From positions 115,348,741 to 115,412,740 of the forward strand of contig OX104127.1 of NCBI GenBank assembly GCA_944470555.2: DNA of 64,000 bases, given 5' to 3'. The DNA is from Heterobilharzia americana. Taxonomy: Eukaryota; Platyhelminthes; Trematoda; Strigeidida; Schistosomatidae. The notes under the pieces are model-generated. The model did not search any database. It was not told the origin of the DNA and saw only the letters and a list, made by a program, of their open reading frames with translations. The translations under genes were made by a program, and so were the position numbers. Position 1 is the stretch's first letter; each line of letters opens with the position of its first letter. Positions 38,460-53,100 of the stretch are shown piece after piece.

Positions 38460-40600
38460 ATAGAATTTAGGTGGTCCTGAAGAGTAATCGGCATTGGTAG
38501 TGACAGTCTGTGTATGTTGTTAGAAGGATTTTTCGGAACTTATCGATCCCATAGTATCTAATCATCCTTCCATGCAGAGATCTGTTAGAAAACTTATCTT
38601 TAGCAAATATTTTGGAATATGGATTTTGTAGTTGCCTTTAGCTTGACCCTCATATTATCTCCTATGATACTATTTGGCCAAGTAGACAACAAGTAATAAT
38701 CCAGTTCCTTTAGTTAGCCCAGGAAGTGATCTTCCATGGTCTAAATAGTCAGTCAGCAGCACTCAAACCTCCATTTTACTTCATTCAACACTGCTTAGAT
38801 TTTTTCTCAATATGCAAAAGTTTAGATTTTCGGTATCTTGAACCCATATTCGATTCATTTTACCTTGTTACATGGTCAAACTTAGTAACTTAGTTTTACC
38901 TCTATTTTGACAAATTCTTCATCAGATTGCTATTTTTATAACTGTATGATTTCTTGTGATCCTTTAAATTTAATTCGAAATAGTTTTTTTCTTTATTGAG
39001 ATTGTTATTAAATATTCCTTGAAAGTGTTAAATAAATGTGATTTTTATGAGAGATTGAAGAGGTTGTTTCAGTTTTATGAATCACTGTGGAATATCTGTC
39101 TACTCCTTTCCAGTATTAATGACATTCCACAAAAGCCGAACAGATTTGTAGCTGAGAAAGATGGAAATAAGTATTTAGCAATATTTGATCACATACGTTT
39201 CATTTACAGATCAACTGACTTCCTTAGCCTTTGATCCAAGAGTTAAGTGATATTCTTGGTGATTTTCCATCTACTTCATTTTGAAATGATATTCTTTGGA
39301 CAGTCACGGTAGAACGAAACTAATAGTGGATAGATCAAAACACAGAATTGACTTATGAGTCCAACTATTGTCAGTTTTAATTTGTGAAGAGACGTGTAAA
39401 CTGCTTGATAGGGATCTTGGAAGTGCAATGACTTTGTACATAAAAACTCTAAGTTTTATAACTAAGATTTTGGTCGAAGTAGACTCTACTCAAACTCAGA
39501 AGCCTTAAAGACTTTCAGTAGAACTCAAGTTGAATATTCTATTCATGCAAAAACTGCTGCAGTGAGTGATAATTTGCACTGTTTTATATTTCAAGAAAGT
39601 AAGTTCCATCATATAAATCTAACTAGTTGGAAATCGTTTCATTGTGCGCTAACCTATCATGCGACCTCGCTTTCAAACATTCCGTCAGAGTTACCTCTCT
39701 ATGAAACCTTGAATTACACTCGAGTGCCATGCTGAATAGGTTTGATTTTACCAGTGATGCGGAGTGAATTACAGTAAATATTTTCCAAATCACCTTGTTA
39801 TCAATAATATTCATTCTGGGAAATATGACTGGATGAACCTTTTTTGTAGTTGAGCTGTTAGTATAAACTGTTTCTAGAAGAGTCTAACAAGTGTGAATTT
39901 ATATGGTTAAGGTTTCATGCAATATAAGCATACCTTCATGACCAAATGTTTAGGCTGCTGAGAGGGCTATTTTATGGCGATTAATGAAGATGAATATATC
40001 ACCTATAACTATATGTTTGCAGTCCATATAATGCGTTTTTATTTAGTCTAGAATTAAAATCCAAGTATTTATTTCTAATGTATTCCTACTCTCATAGAAA
40101 TTCAAACTGTTAGAAACATGTTGATTTTACTGACTTGTTGTTCAGTAGTTTTGATCCATATTCATGTGTAGATTGTCTTTTCCACCATAATAACAATAAC
40201 TGAGATCAAGGTTTCACCGAGGGATGATTATGATAAGACTTATGATTTGATTGAATGGTATGTTGTAATCGGAGCAATAACAGACATTGGTTTTCATTAA
40301 ACTATAGCCTAGATATAAATCCTAATTTAGCTGGACGCGCATGAAATTAACCTCAGAAGCAAAACGGATTTTAATAGATCGATACGTATGGGCAAGAAAC
40401 GTGTACCTGTATCAATCCTGCAACGCGTTTTAGACAAAAGTAATTAGATAAACCTGAAAACAGCCATAACCTTTGTACAGGAATTATCAAGGATGCTTGC
40501 TGAAGTACTTTGAAATGCCAACCGTACATATATTTAAATCGATTCGACGGTCCAAATATACAAACCATCTCCGTTGACAGTGTTCAGGAAAATATTGGGC
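38460..40600. other. Unassigned AT-rich region
   Basis: A 71-codon frame at 39019-39234 contains an internal TTTCCAG acceptor-like site, but I see no matching donor and no family. Nothing else recognised. Confidence 0.45.
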
Positions 40601-40606
40601 ATTCAG

Positions 40607-41608
40607 TTGATTGTGGTGGACTGGATCATGCAACAAACTGTGAGGAGCAAGAAGTGGGCCATGAGCCGTCTGACCGATTAAAAGACCCTAAAAGATTTGG
40701 ATTTCGCCACCGATGCTGATTTATGTTTGATGACTTATGTCACACAAACTCGAAGATCTACAGGCGAAAACCAACAAGTTGGCGGCAGAGGTGAGGCAGC
40801 GAAGATGGGACTTCAAGGGAACTTAGAGAAGACAGAGGTGATGAAGATATCCATTGAACAACAACAACAAACACCAATCACCATGAACAGGAGAAATCTA
40901 AAAGAAGTTATCTGTTTCACCTACCCAGGTAAGGCAGCATTGTTTCAACTACAGGCGGCGGCACAGGGGGAAATGAGGATGTCAAAGCAGCCAGGATCGG
41001 AAAGACAGCAAGGCAAGCCTTCATTAGTCTGAAGTCAGTGTGGATATCTACCGCGCTGCACTCGACATAAAGAACAGGATCCGGATTTTCAACACTAATG
41101 TCAGTCAAATCAGTGCTTCTATGTGATGGTTTAGAGACTTGGTGTATTACAAAAAGCATTTTCAACAAACTACAGACACACATCAACAGCTGCCGCCTAC
41201 GCTCACTCAATACTGAAGATCATGTCGGATGGTTAGAATAATATGAATAAGCAACAAAGAACTGTGGCTGGCAACGAACCAACCAAGAACTTATCACCCA
41301 ACAAATGTGCAGAAGGAAGTGGAGATGAATTAGACTGGAAATTCGCTGAGAAAACCATTCGGGGACATCATGCGCCAGGCCAGGCCATGTCAAACCAGGC
41401 CCTCGAGTGGAACCCAAAGGGGAAACGACAAGTTGGGTGTCCGAGTTGAGGGTGACACGGAGATGGTATGAGAAAGAAATGAAAGCTTGTAGGCAGTTGT
41501 GGAACCAGGTTGAAAAGACTGCAGAAAACAGAGTGAAATGGAGACGTGCTACTGAAGCTCTATGTTCCACTAGGAACCCAAGGGACAAATGATGATAATA
41601 ATAATACA
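40607..41608 (+). mobile_element. 5'-truncated copy of the SR2-like RTE element
   Basis: Nucleotide similarity to 25776-26676 of the nearly full-length copy, starting in the RT just before the catalytic box (GTGGACTGGATCATGCAACA against GATGGACTGGATCATGCAGC). It runs through ACACAAACTCGAAGATCTAC, GAAGACAGAGGTGATGAAGA and TCTATGTTCCACTAGGAACC to the tail GATGATAATAATAATAC. 5' truncation is the normal outcome of target-primed reverse transcription. Frames are broken. Confidence 0.88.
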
Positions 41609-43575
41609 ATAATTTTGGCTTAGTCTCAGCATGTTTAGGTAAGTGAAACAAGCTTTATCTGCATGTTTTGCTATGTAAGCCACAGATTCTTCAGCAGAGT
41701 GTTCTATGAGAAATGTGACTGACACAACAAATCCTTTACAGTAAATCTTATTTTGAGTTTCGAAACAGGTTTATTCCTGTTTTGATGATGTTGATTTCAG
41801 TTTTAATGTCCTGTCTCCATTTTCTGTTGACTCAACTGTAGGTTTTAAGTTTCCTTATCCATAGGTTAAGAAGTTCAGGTGTGATGTGATCGTTCTAAAA
41901 GAATAACCTTACCACATGACATGCTCAAGACTGATTTCATCTTTTTTCAACGTTATTGTATGGCAATTATTAAGCCGTTTTTGTGCATAACATTTCCGTC
42001 AGTTCAATAAATAGTTTTTTTTAGTGATATCGCTTTAGGCATTCTTAATAAGGTGCTGAGTAATCTTATCTTTAGAAAAAAAGGTGTACATTTTTCAGAC
42101 ATTCAGAATTAGAATCAAGGCTAAGCAAGAACTTAATAATTAAGGAGTGTATACACTTCAAAATAACGGAAGATAATTCTATAACCTATTGAAAGTATTC
42201 GAACAAAAAAACTATATGGACAATCTGTGTTTTGTGATAAAACCGTTTAATAATTTTTTTTCAGTTCACTAAAGACGAACACTATTTTTAATCTTGTATG
42301 ATTTGATGCATTTAGGTAGAATCTGTGTATATATGTTGCTGGTAGCTGTACGGAAGGCTTGTCTGTAAATTCGCGATTACTGATACTTGTTCAGTGACAG
42401 AGGCATAACACCACTAAGATGTACAAAGATAATAGTGTAGTGGGCGTTGCTGATAATAATGGATATAAGTAGTACATGCTGAGAGGATGCTGAAATCATA
42501 GGAAATTACCAGCAGTGGGTAAAGATTCCGTCGAGAGAAACGCAAGAGACAAGACAGGCGCATGAAGAGTAGATCAAGAAAGAAGTAGAAGAGGAAATGA
42601 AGCATATTTTGCAAATGATGGTTTTAGTGCAAGGTGTACTGTATTTAACAAGTGCTGTCCCACTTGTTGACAATAATCTTCTCTTCCTGCATACCTGACT
42701 TTTGCTACTTCCAGTAACATACTTTTATAAATGCATTTTGGTCTGGGTAATATCTTTTGCAATGTATGAGACTTAATGAAGTCCAAAATGTATTGGGAAC
42801 TAGTTATCTCTCATATGTCTGTTTGTGGGTACTGATCCAACTATATCAGTAAATCTTATTCGTTCGAATGGAGATCAAATGCTAATTTTAAAAATTAGTG
42901 AGCAAGATTTTCACTTAGTCCCTCAGAAACGCATCTTCTATTCTCTGAGGTAGTGTGATATATCTCGATGTTCCACATATAACTTACTATGTGTGTATGG
43001 TGAAGAAGCGGAAATCTTGAGTTTAGGGCTGAATTTTGGCAGCTTACCTTTCATGGCATAATTAACAATACTGATAAAATTTTCCGACGATATTTTACTT
43101 CTTGTCATCTAGCATCCTTCAATGTTTCTTACCACTCCTACGACAGCATTTCACTTTCAGAAAACAAATTAGTAAATAAGTCAAAGTGCTAACTCTTTTA
43201 TTCTATTCAATATTTAGTTCAGGAAAGTTTTGAGTTTGTATTGGATTAGTACGATATTTTATGTTAGTGATCACTGCTGAACCCAGCTAGAAGAAAGTCA
43301 ACATCTACTTACTGACTTAAATTTGGCAAAACTAACTTAAATGACCACCAAAAATGTTGTCACAAATGTAATACAAGAACGTACTAGCGTTATCATTATT
43401 ATCACAGTTTCAAATATTTCTTAATTTCACTGGCCTATACTTCTAATTATGTCTAGGCCAAAAGTTTATTATAATATATAAAAATGCGTGACTTTACAAA
43501 CAGAACTAATCAATTTCCTTATTTGTGTTATACGGGTTTCAGTTAACTATTTCTTATGTTATTATTATTTCTTAT

Positions 43576-43602
43576 GTTATTATTATTATTATTATTATTA
43601 TA
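43576..43602. repeat. (TTA)n microsatellite
   Basis: About nine TTA units after two copies of TTCTTATGTTATTATTA. Confidence 0.9.
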
Positions 43603-43809
43603 TACAAATGGAAAACACATATAGGTGTAAAAAAGAATGTGTATCAAAAAGAAGAGGAAACGGACAGATAAAGAACATTTTAGAAAAAAACATGAAGGTC
43701 AAATGCACAGTTTTTTAAAATGTTTCTTTATTTTTCAAGGTTAGGTTATTGTTAAATTCATTAAACATCATTAGAAAATACTTCTTCGATCATATGCATA
43801 CTACACGTA

Positions 43810-43836
43810 GACACACACACACACACACGCACACAC
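43810..43836. repeat. (AC)n microsatellite
   Basis: About thirteen AC units with one interrupting GC. Confidence 0.9.
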
Positions 43837-46107
43837 CGAGTCGGTGTCAATATCTCGGTATGTGCATAGCTTTGCCAGTAATAATAAAGGGCCAGAATGT
43901 AGGCACACACTGACTATGATTATCATCACTTCTTTTGATATCAAATTTCAGCTAACATTATTATTGGATCTAGGATGGCGGTTTTAATCTTTGCCGATAT
44001 TGATTTGAATAGTTAACCTTTTGACTCACTTGAATGTAATACTTTCATGATTCCTCATTAATTGAATAGAGTTTACTGTTGAATTTTCTTCACATATTTA
44101 TATTCCTACATATTCTGTAATAATAAAAGAATAATTGAAGTGTCACAGTTGAAAAGGATGATCATTTTGAAAATGGGGTTTACAAATTCTATGGTCCAGT
44201 GAGGTGAGTAGTTTTTCAACTGTTCAACTTTGGTATAAACAAGGTTTCCATTAGTAATCACCCAACCAGGATTACAAGGAGTAATCTCAGACACAAAAGT
44301 GTCATGAACCACTAAGATATACTTTTGAACAACATGGGTAGTTGGAAGCCATGCACGTTGATCTATAAATTTCGCCAATCAGATAAGAATAAGGCATTGA
44401 GATGATCGGCTCCACCGTCTTCCAGTGTTTAGATCACTCTGGTCTGGCTGATGAAATCTACAGACCAGCCTGAGAGGTTTCTAACTACTTGCTAGAAGCG
44501 GAAAGGTTTTGTGTATACATGAGGGTATACAAGACCATAGAAACCTGAGACAATGAATATCATTTTCTTCCTTGTAAAACATTTTCAGAAACCAACTTGT
44601 TGACAAATCTTAGCATCCTGAATTCGCTTTACAAAGTTGGAAAGTTGGGATATCGTTGATTAACCTGAAAGAATAGACTAATACAGGACTAGCTTTTCTT
44701 ATTTTTAGACAGCTCCACAGTCAGTTCTGCGTTGATGATGGAAAAATTCCTGAAGTTAATCACTTTTAAAATTCATTGATGGCAGAACTAGTTAAATATT
44801 TCGATGTATTCTGAATGACACTGAAAGCATCAATTTAGTTTTTGGAAAAACGTTTCAATCCAAGGGAAACGCAAGATATTGATGGAGGCAGTTTTGTGAA
44901 CTTGTTTTAAAAACTACCGTAGCTAGTCTGTCAACAATGAAAACAAATCTTTCTGTGATGTGATAGGTTCATTAAAATTACTCTCATTTCTCAAACTGAT
45001 CTTAAGGAAGAGCAATTACTCAGAGTTCTAGAATATTGCCAAAGACCTCGCTAACCTTTACTATCCTTAAATTTATTATAACAGTATATCTTTGCACTGA
45101 GGTTCACCGTTTCATCTTCTTGAGTATGCACTTCTACTATTCATCAAAATAAATTTGCCAGACTTCAATAGTTTATCAACATGATGAACATAAATCATCC
45201 TGGGAAAGTGCCTTATTAGGGTGAACTAGTAAGAAAGTGAAATACGTGTCTGTCAGAAGTTAAAAGGCGTATGCAGTTACTGAACCAAGAGCTAAAAATT
45301 CAGAAACTACGTGACATAAAGTAGAATGGTTAAGCGAATAGTGCAGCGAGAGCAATATTTGGTAAGTGATAGGATGTCATTTCAAGAAATAGCTTAAACA
45401 GTTCTAACTCTGTCTTCTTTGTGAAACGAAAGTAGAATTTTTCTGATGTCAAGAACAGGTACTACATCATTCTTACTGCATATATTCAGTGCTGATTCGA
45501 TGAAGAAGTCAGTCACTCAATCTGTCTGTCTGTGCGTGGTGGTCGTAGAATAGAAGAATGTTGGATCTGCTCCCTGTTGAATTGCTTCCTCTAAATTTCC
45601 CCTCATTTTAAATGCAGAAACTCCTCTCATATTTGAATCATGGTTGTAAGGAATAGAAAGAAGGTGAAGAGGAATATCATCTGTTTCGCTTTGAATGAAT
45701 GATATAGTGAACGTAGTCATAAATATTGGTAACAATAATAATAATGACTGTATTACAGAAAGCAGTAGTAGTACGAGTAGTAGGAAACGATCAGATATTG
45801 TGAGTAAAGAAAGAATGAAGTGGGACGGGTAAGCAGTGTTGGGGATGGGGATGAATATATAGGTGTGTACATGTATGTAGGTTCATTCATTCATTCACTG
45901 TACAATAAGATGCAAGTAGTTGAGAAATAGCACCAGTCTGATGCATTGGTGTCTTTTTGAAAGTCGACTGCAGTCGATCGTATCGCTTTTTCTCTCCAGT
46001 TTATTGTTAACTTGAGATTGGAGGATTTTCGAAATGCACAACATTTCATGATGCAATTTGAAGATACATTTGAAAGATAGGAGATGATGAAGTTGAAGGG
46101 AATCAAT

Positions 46108-46110
<3 letters not shown>

Positions 46111-46139
<29 letters not shown>
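46111..46139. repeat. (AT)n microsatellite
   Basis: Uninterrupted run of about 14 AT units. Confidence 0.92.
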
Positions 46140-46141
<2 letters not shown>

Positions 46142-46904
46142 GGGTGAAAACGTTTTGTTAGGTCAAGGTTAAAGCCAGTTGCCGTTTGACGAGAATCCAC
46201 ACTGAATTTACACATGCGCGATTCGTTCCACAAGAACTAGTGATCAATTGTAGTGATCCTCGAGCGAGGACAAGAAACTTCATAAACACTAAATGAAATG
46301 GGGCGTCATTAGAAGTTTTCATCGTAGACATTTGGAACGCAGATTTCCCTTGGTGACTGACTACTGTAGGTCCTGAATATGATAACCCATTGTGCACTAG
46401 CCTTTTGTTAGCGGTGTGCATTTAATTTGATAATCAGTCACATTGAGAGTTGAAGAAATTCAACTATTCACATTTATTTACCTAGTCTGACAAATAGTTT
46501 CCCAGGGTTTTCGGGTGTAACCGATCTTCCAGAATTGAGTAGGAGGATAGCAAAGGAGTATGTGAGTACTTGGTGTTTTGAAGTTGAGAGGCAGGCGATG
46601 GTTGGTGTTCAGTTGACATCATGATTAACTCGTAAACAATGGAGTGAGTGGAGTATGGTGGATGCAGATTAACTGGTGAGATTGTGACACTTGACTTACT
46701 GACTGACAGACAGAGCTGATGAAAGTATGTATTAGTCAAGTGGGGCCGTTGTTGCTTTCGATTTAGAAGAAGTAGTGGGATTTGGTGATGAATTGATTGA
46801 GGGTTAACGGACCAAGATGTGATTCGAAACAATGTGGTCTTTACATGCTGGTCTGAGATGCGAAGCGTCGTTTCACCCTCTTCTCAAGTCCTTTTTCGCT
46901 CATG

Positions 46905-47510
46905 GGAAATAGAAGAGGTGGTAAGATAACTGAAGATAGATTACAACCCGAAATTGTTTGTAAAATACATTAGTTCAGATTCATTTACTGTGGACTTGAT
47001 TATTCCACACCGTTCTACACAGACATCAACTATCTTTCCCACCAACTCTCACTCAATCAGAGTTTATGTATTTTTGTTGAAAGTTGGGAATAAATGGACT
47101 AATTGTGAAGAGTTTCATGAATATTGAGTGCTTCATAATGTTGAATCATAGTTGAGCAATCTGGTCTTCAGTATGCGTGTAAAATTCGCTTTGCAATTCA
47201 AACTACTCATGAGTAGGCAATGAGTTTGACAGAATTCGAATGGATTTCATAATTTTGCTAATTTCCTGTTTGCTAATGAATAAAGTCTTTGAACAGACTT
47301 CGGATTTCAAGTAAGACACCTACAGAAATGTCAGTGGAAAGTGACAGTGCTACTCATATTGTCGTAAATATGAGTGCGAGGGAAATATCTAATCAAAGTC
47401 CCTATATTATATAATCATTTTACAATGAATTGGAAATCAGTATACAAAGAAGTATGCAGATGTCAGATGATATGTCTAGTAGAGTATGACGGTCGACAAA
47501 ATAATACCGA
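46905..47510 (+). pseudogene. Degenerate copy of a 3'-terminal exon block (copy 1)
   Basis: From AGAGGTGGTAAGA to AATAAAGTCTTTGAACAGA this is almost identical to 60167-60560, with similarity resuming at 47455-47510 against 60606-60660 after unrelated spacers. The frame that is open in copy 2 has a TAA in place of the Lys codon near 46923 and a TGA in place of the Arg codon near 47125, and no clear acceptor precedes it. Most likely a duplicated, non-functional terminal exon. Confidence 0.75.
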
Positions 47511-49779
47511 AAGTCTACTGAAGGAAGGAAGACCTGAGTGTTACAAAAGTTAAGAATGTGGAAGAGCAGGAAGAAATTATACTCATTTATACGTCTGAGT
47601 GAATTTATAATAATGAATTGTTAAGTGGAAGCAGAGAGGGTTACAAATGACTTTGTTCTCCGTCGATCTCAAGATATGGTCAATGAATTCAGTGTTAACA
47701 GTTAGATTGTAAGAGTGAAGGTTGTATGTGTGAAAGGCAATAAATTACCTTCAGAAAGTGAAGAAAACTTACATCAATTGATAATGAGGTCAATTTTGAA
47801 AGATTAAGTTGCCATTAAACACTTTGACCAAATATTAGGAAAACGTAATTTTTCATATGTCATTTCGTTGAGGTGCGTTTTACTGTGGATAAATTAGCGA
47901 TTTCGAGTGCCTAAAAAAAGTGAACAGATTTCATGTCAACCCACCCTACCATTTCACAGCTTCATATGTAGGCAAGTAATATCCTTGAAGTTTCAGTTAC
48001 TTGGTGAAACAGTCGTTATATTTTGTTTTCGAATAGCTTCTCTTATAAAACAGTAATATGAAAATATTTGGAATGTTTCACCTCGCCATTCCTGACACTC
48101 ATTTTGTCATGCGATACTCAGGAAGTGAATGATTATTGGAGACTGATCGGTCATTGTCTAATAAAAATTTCATACTGTCCAGTCTTAAATGCTGACAGAT
48201 CTCAATCGATCAATTTGCGGTGCGGCTACCAGTCTGGAAGACTTGCCACTGCGGTATGCTTTGATTGATATAAGTTGGATGGAGGCAATCATAATGGAAC
48301 TCGAAACCTAAGTTCCATCATGACATACCAAGCTGCTTCATCGAATGTTTCAGTTTGAAGTGTTACCACTTAGGTGTTAGGGACATGATTAACTTCCTGT
48401 ATCACTAGATTAGATGCAACGATGTTTCACTTGAGGATAATGAGCCTCATTTAGTTTACTTGTGAGTGCTGGCCAAATTCTTTTAGTCATTTTCTCGTAC
48501 TTACTACATACTATATTTCACACATCAGTGGACGCAGTGACTTCTATAACATTCAGATTACGTGTTTTCTGTTGTTCAATGGCTTGGATAAGAATCAGGT
48601 GATATCAAACACTTTCTTGTTTCCCACTGAACCTTATATTTTGCAGAAGGCGGATGCCATTATCGAGAATGTCTATTATCCTGGTTACAAATATTGATAG
48701 TAAGTCCAGTCAAGGCTTTTGTTAGGAATGGATTAGTTTCAAGGTGGTTTTCACTATGGATCAGCATCAGCTAGGGAAGTGTAGTAAACCTGAAGGGACT
48801 GGATAGCAGTTTCATCCTAGTTTGGGTATCTTTTGTATTGCACACCAAAACACAGCCTTACCCGTCCTGGTGTATTCTGTTTACTATCATCTATATCCAA
48901 TGTAATTATGATCATCTCTCGATTTCCATGTTTACATAACAATAATTGTCATTTCTACATATCAGCCTCTAGGATAATGCAGAAATATAGACGAATTGTA
49001 GCTCTTCCGTTTAAACACATGGTGAGTTCTATGGAAATTTCGTGAATTAATGAAATCTATAGTTCTTTTCACATTATAAATTTGTATTTTCTCGGCTGTA
49101 ATGAATACACAGTAGCTAATAGGGGGAGTAGAAATCATGGTGTTCACTGGCAAAACACCACTAGAAACAACAGCTTTAATGCCATCTAGTCAAGGCATCT
49201 CCAGTCCAAATACAGAAGGAGAAACATTTGATTACCTTTTGTGCATATCACCTTGACTCAACTTACACAAATTGTCATCTAAATCGTATTTCTGTTTTAG
49301 GTTGTTTATTTAATTTCCAGTTCAGAGTTACCATTACTCATGAAGAATGTGTATTTGTGCTATTGAATAATGCCTGTAGAGTCAACCTACACTCCAGTAT
49401 TTACATTATACACTGAGATATGTCACTTGACCTCTTGTTTACACGTTTCCATAATTAATGCAGCCCGTAAGGAACGATCCAAAGAGAAGTGAGATTGAAA
49501 ATTAACAACTTTTGATAGGAAAGTTTTTTTAAGCATTTTCACACTGCCCCAATGGAAATTGCCAAAGGAAACACTTTGAAAAGTTTGACAAACTTGTGAA
49601 AATAGTTATTCCCATTGGTATTCCAATTTGAAGACGGTAGACAAGGAATTCGGTGGATATAATGCTAAACTTGCAGACTTTAAATGGATTTAAGTTAATG
49701 TGGAAATTTAAATGTGACATTTAGGTATATGGAACTATGGAATAAAAACTATTCATCAAGTCTATAACATAATTTATTC

Positions 49780-50106
49780 ATGCGACATGGAGGAGTCGGT
49801 ATAGGCGAATTGGGAAAGGGAGAGTTCATTTTCCACCATACGGTTCTGGTGGATGTTTCGTTGGGACAATTGTTACACTTCAAAATATATATTCTCCATA
49901 GTCCCGGTGTTATTAAAAACAACGACAGAAGTTGTACTGATGAAAACATTAGTTGTGATATAAAAGATAAAGGACTCTCCTACTTAACTTCATCTTTAAA
50001 ACCAAATGAGTTCTATACCTCTTACATACACACAAAAGGCAGTGAGGACGAGGCTGTATATATCAAAGAATATCAAGTCGTCTTCACACATTTAGCACTA
50101 AAGTGA
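49780..50106 (+). CDS. Uncharacterised open frame, 108 codons
   Basis: Open frame ending in TGA, with balanced composition (GVGIGELGKGEFIFHHTVLV, LTSSLKPNEFYTSYIHTKGS, KEYQVVFTHLALK). AATAAA follows at about 50492. It could be a terminal exon or a small gene. No family recognised and no convincing acceptor upstream. The overlapping minus-strand frame at 49749-49949 looks less protein-like. Confidence 0.3.
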   Translation: MRHGGVGIGELGKGEFIFHHTVLVDVSLGQLLHFKIYILHSPGVIKNNDRSCTDENISCDIKDKGLSYLTSSLKPNEFYTSYIHTKGSEDEAVYIKEYQVVFTHLALK

Positions 50107-50109
50107 TCT

Positions 50110-53100
50110 AATCATATACATAGAGGTTTTACACAGTAAATAACTCATGGCTCACTATCCACCTTTAGACTAGGTATGCTTGTACATTTAGTTGCTCAGT
50201 ACACAGTTTATTAACATTTCCCAGTGATTTCCTTATTGATAGTGTCGATGGTTAAGTTATTTTTATGTAATTATTATTTAACCATTACATTGGTGGACAA
50301 ATGATGAAGTTAATTCAATCAACTTTAGTACAGGAGGTTATTCACCATTGGATAAGTAATATAACTACCTAGTTCTTAGCACTCAGGAGTAGCTAACTGA
50401 CTGAATGACTCTCAACAGCGAAATACTATTGATTAGTTGCAAAGAATATTCGGGTTTGCACTCATCAATTGTGCAGATAATTTGTAAAGCAATAAAGCCG
50501 AAACGAAGCTTATGCCTTTTAAAACTCGACACAGATACTTAAACTGCATTAGGACTTAAGGCGAAACATGCTGTTTTTCAGACACTTTTGATGACAGTTT
50601 AATGTTTAATATCTAAGCAGGTATTGCCTAAGACAGCTTCTGAGCAACGAATCAATCCAGTTGAATAACTCAACACATATATACATATATATTTCATGAT
50701 AGAAAACTTTTTCATTAAATTATTAATTCTACAGACTTGAGTTTCATTGAAAGAAATCAATATTTTAAACTACTGGTAACGGTGAGATTAATTTCTATTG
50801 ATAAATGTCTGAGCTAATAATTAAACGACAAGGATCAATCGACTATATCAATTGTTCACTTTATACAGTAATGTTTGATGAATCATTATGATTAGTGATA
50901 TATTGATGGATGTTGAAGTAAGATGGAGAAGACATCAATTGATATCGCTATTCTTTTCTCAGTTAACATGATATTTCATCGGTGTTAATAAATTATTCAT
51001 GAATTCATACCTAATGGTTGACATGAGATTGATGTGTAGCGACAAGTGTATGCTTTCAAACTGGATACTAATGTAGACAGTAGGTGGGTAGGTAGAGGTA
51101 GATGGAGTCTTTATGATAGTTTCTCTACACATTATTGTTGTTGTATTGTTTTATTTGTGCAACCTTGTGTGGCTAAATTTAGTAGTAAGACATACCTGGC
51201 TAGTGTATGTATGTGCGGGTGGGAGGGCTGGAGGAGACGAGAGTGTAAACGCCCTGTGTGCTGATGGATTTGTTAGCACATATGAGCTTTGGTGAAGTAT
51301 TGAAGTATTTTTTCTTCGATAACATCCATATTATCATGAACTTTGATAAATTAGACTGACGTGACAAATTAACATGAAATCATATGCCCGTTTCAATCTA
51401 CTCTGGAACTTGAAACCTTAGAAGTCTCCTCTACGGTTTACACATTGAATGATGGGTGTGACATTGTATTGGGTAAGGCTCACAGTTGTCTGTCATGGTG
51501 TTTTGGTAAGCTAAACAGTTCAGCAAGGAACCAGTTTCAGTATGATGAGGTGAAATTATTTCAAGACCACTTAAAACAAGACAGAATTATATTGAACAAT
51601 CCACTGATTAACCCTTACCCTAACCTGAACAACTATGTGTTGAATCAAGGAACACTAGGTGTGTTGAATAATATAGAGTGATCAAGTAACTCAGTCGCAG
51701 TCTTATGATTTGTGTTGTTAGGCTCTGATTAGGCTTAGTCATCTCACAAACATTATTCACTATCATGTCGTAGTACTTGTCATCATTGTTTGATTTTCAC
51801 GTGGTTCACCTTTTCCAAGTGGAACTCTGTGAAACATTCATATTGGCAAATAAATACACTTGAAAGGAGCTTTATTAATTCTATTCCTTCTTAATTCGAT
51901 CTTGATCTGTAAAACAATATTTAATAAGACTATTCAAGCAGAATGTCTCATTTTATTAGAAATTGTGAATGCGACTTTCATGTTATCTAAAATACAATAG
52001 TGATGTCAAGTTATACAAGCCCAGCTACATTCCTTCATCTTAAAAAACATTCCACCACTTACCTGGATTTATGCTTAGTGAATTCGACTGAATCTTCGAA
52101 TACATCATACAGTAAGTCCTAACCATGTGAAACAGATGGAAACAAGCACAATTTCCAACTTCCATTATTGATTTGTGTGGAACCTAATGCAAGTCATTTC
52201 ACTTCTCCACTTGAAAAAGGGATTGTTGGAATGTATTACTCAAAACGGTGTTTAAAATACCTACACTTTCAAGTATTCTACAGTTAGACTTTATTGTTGA
52301 TAGCTCACTTGGTAGAATGCACGTTCTTACTGAGAAATCTGACTTACATATAAGCATACAGATATCATATATTAACTGAAATGAAGGCAGTGTAGGTGTT
52401 AGTGCTATCCTATGAATTTGAGAAGGATATGTATAATCTTGATAAACGCCGTGTAAAAATTAATAGTTTAGGAGTAGTTTGCCTTAAACTGTAGATGATA
52501 ATTATTCTACTCTAAGCCATTTGAAAATATCAAGGTAACTACGAAACTGATTTCCTGTCATAATGAATGAAAACTGACTTGAAATTAACTTGAAAAGTGA
52601 AGAAAAGTTTTACTGTGATAAGAAATGTAACCATCATTTTGATTGATACAAGAAAGAAAATTGGATATTTATAAATGTCTTATTAGCTGTTGCATAGATT
52701 ATTCGTCTCTAACTTCATTCCTTTTAAGACGATTGTAAACATAGACCTGAAATTTCTTGAAAGCTAAAACTTCTGTGTAATCTCACGATACTCTGATATG
52801 ATCTCAAATATGTTGACGTGTTTTAGATATTTATGATTGTCATAAAGGTGTCTTGGTTAATGCGATGACAAAAGAGTAAACAGTGATAAGAAGGACAGAA
52901 TATCGTGGATTCATTCTATCCAAAGATATTTCATCAGCGTGCTTGGCTATGGTTGAGAATTGTTTGCGACTACTCTCAGACAGAAGTCGGGTTGAGTAGT
53001 TTCACGTCTGTACCTAACTTCACAGTCGTTGTATAGGATTCGGTATACTAACTTGCTTTGTTTCATACTTCCAACAGAATCCTTTGACCAATAAAGCTCA

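Larger units (their letters stand above)
41610..46890. other. AT-rich region with microsatellites, unassigned
   Basis: Short open frames on both strands match nothing known. Microsatellites are listed separately. A weak tRNA-like stretch near 44230-44380 (minus) was not clear enough to call. Confidence 0.45.

Noticed and set aside
39019..39234. Possible exon with TTTCCAG acceptor-like site
   Set aside because: No donor in a fitting position and no family match.
43488..43718. 76-codon open frame
   Set aside because: Built on the (TTA)n microsatellite; the Tyr and Cys runs come from the repeat.
44106..44378. 90-codon minus-strand frame and tRNA-like stretch
   Set aside because: Weak B-box-like motif only; neither gene nor SINE could be supported.
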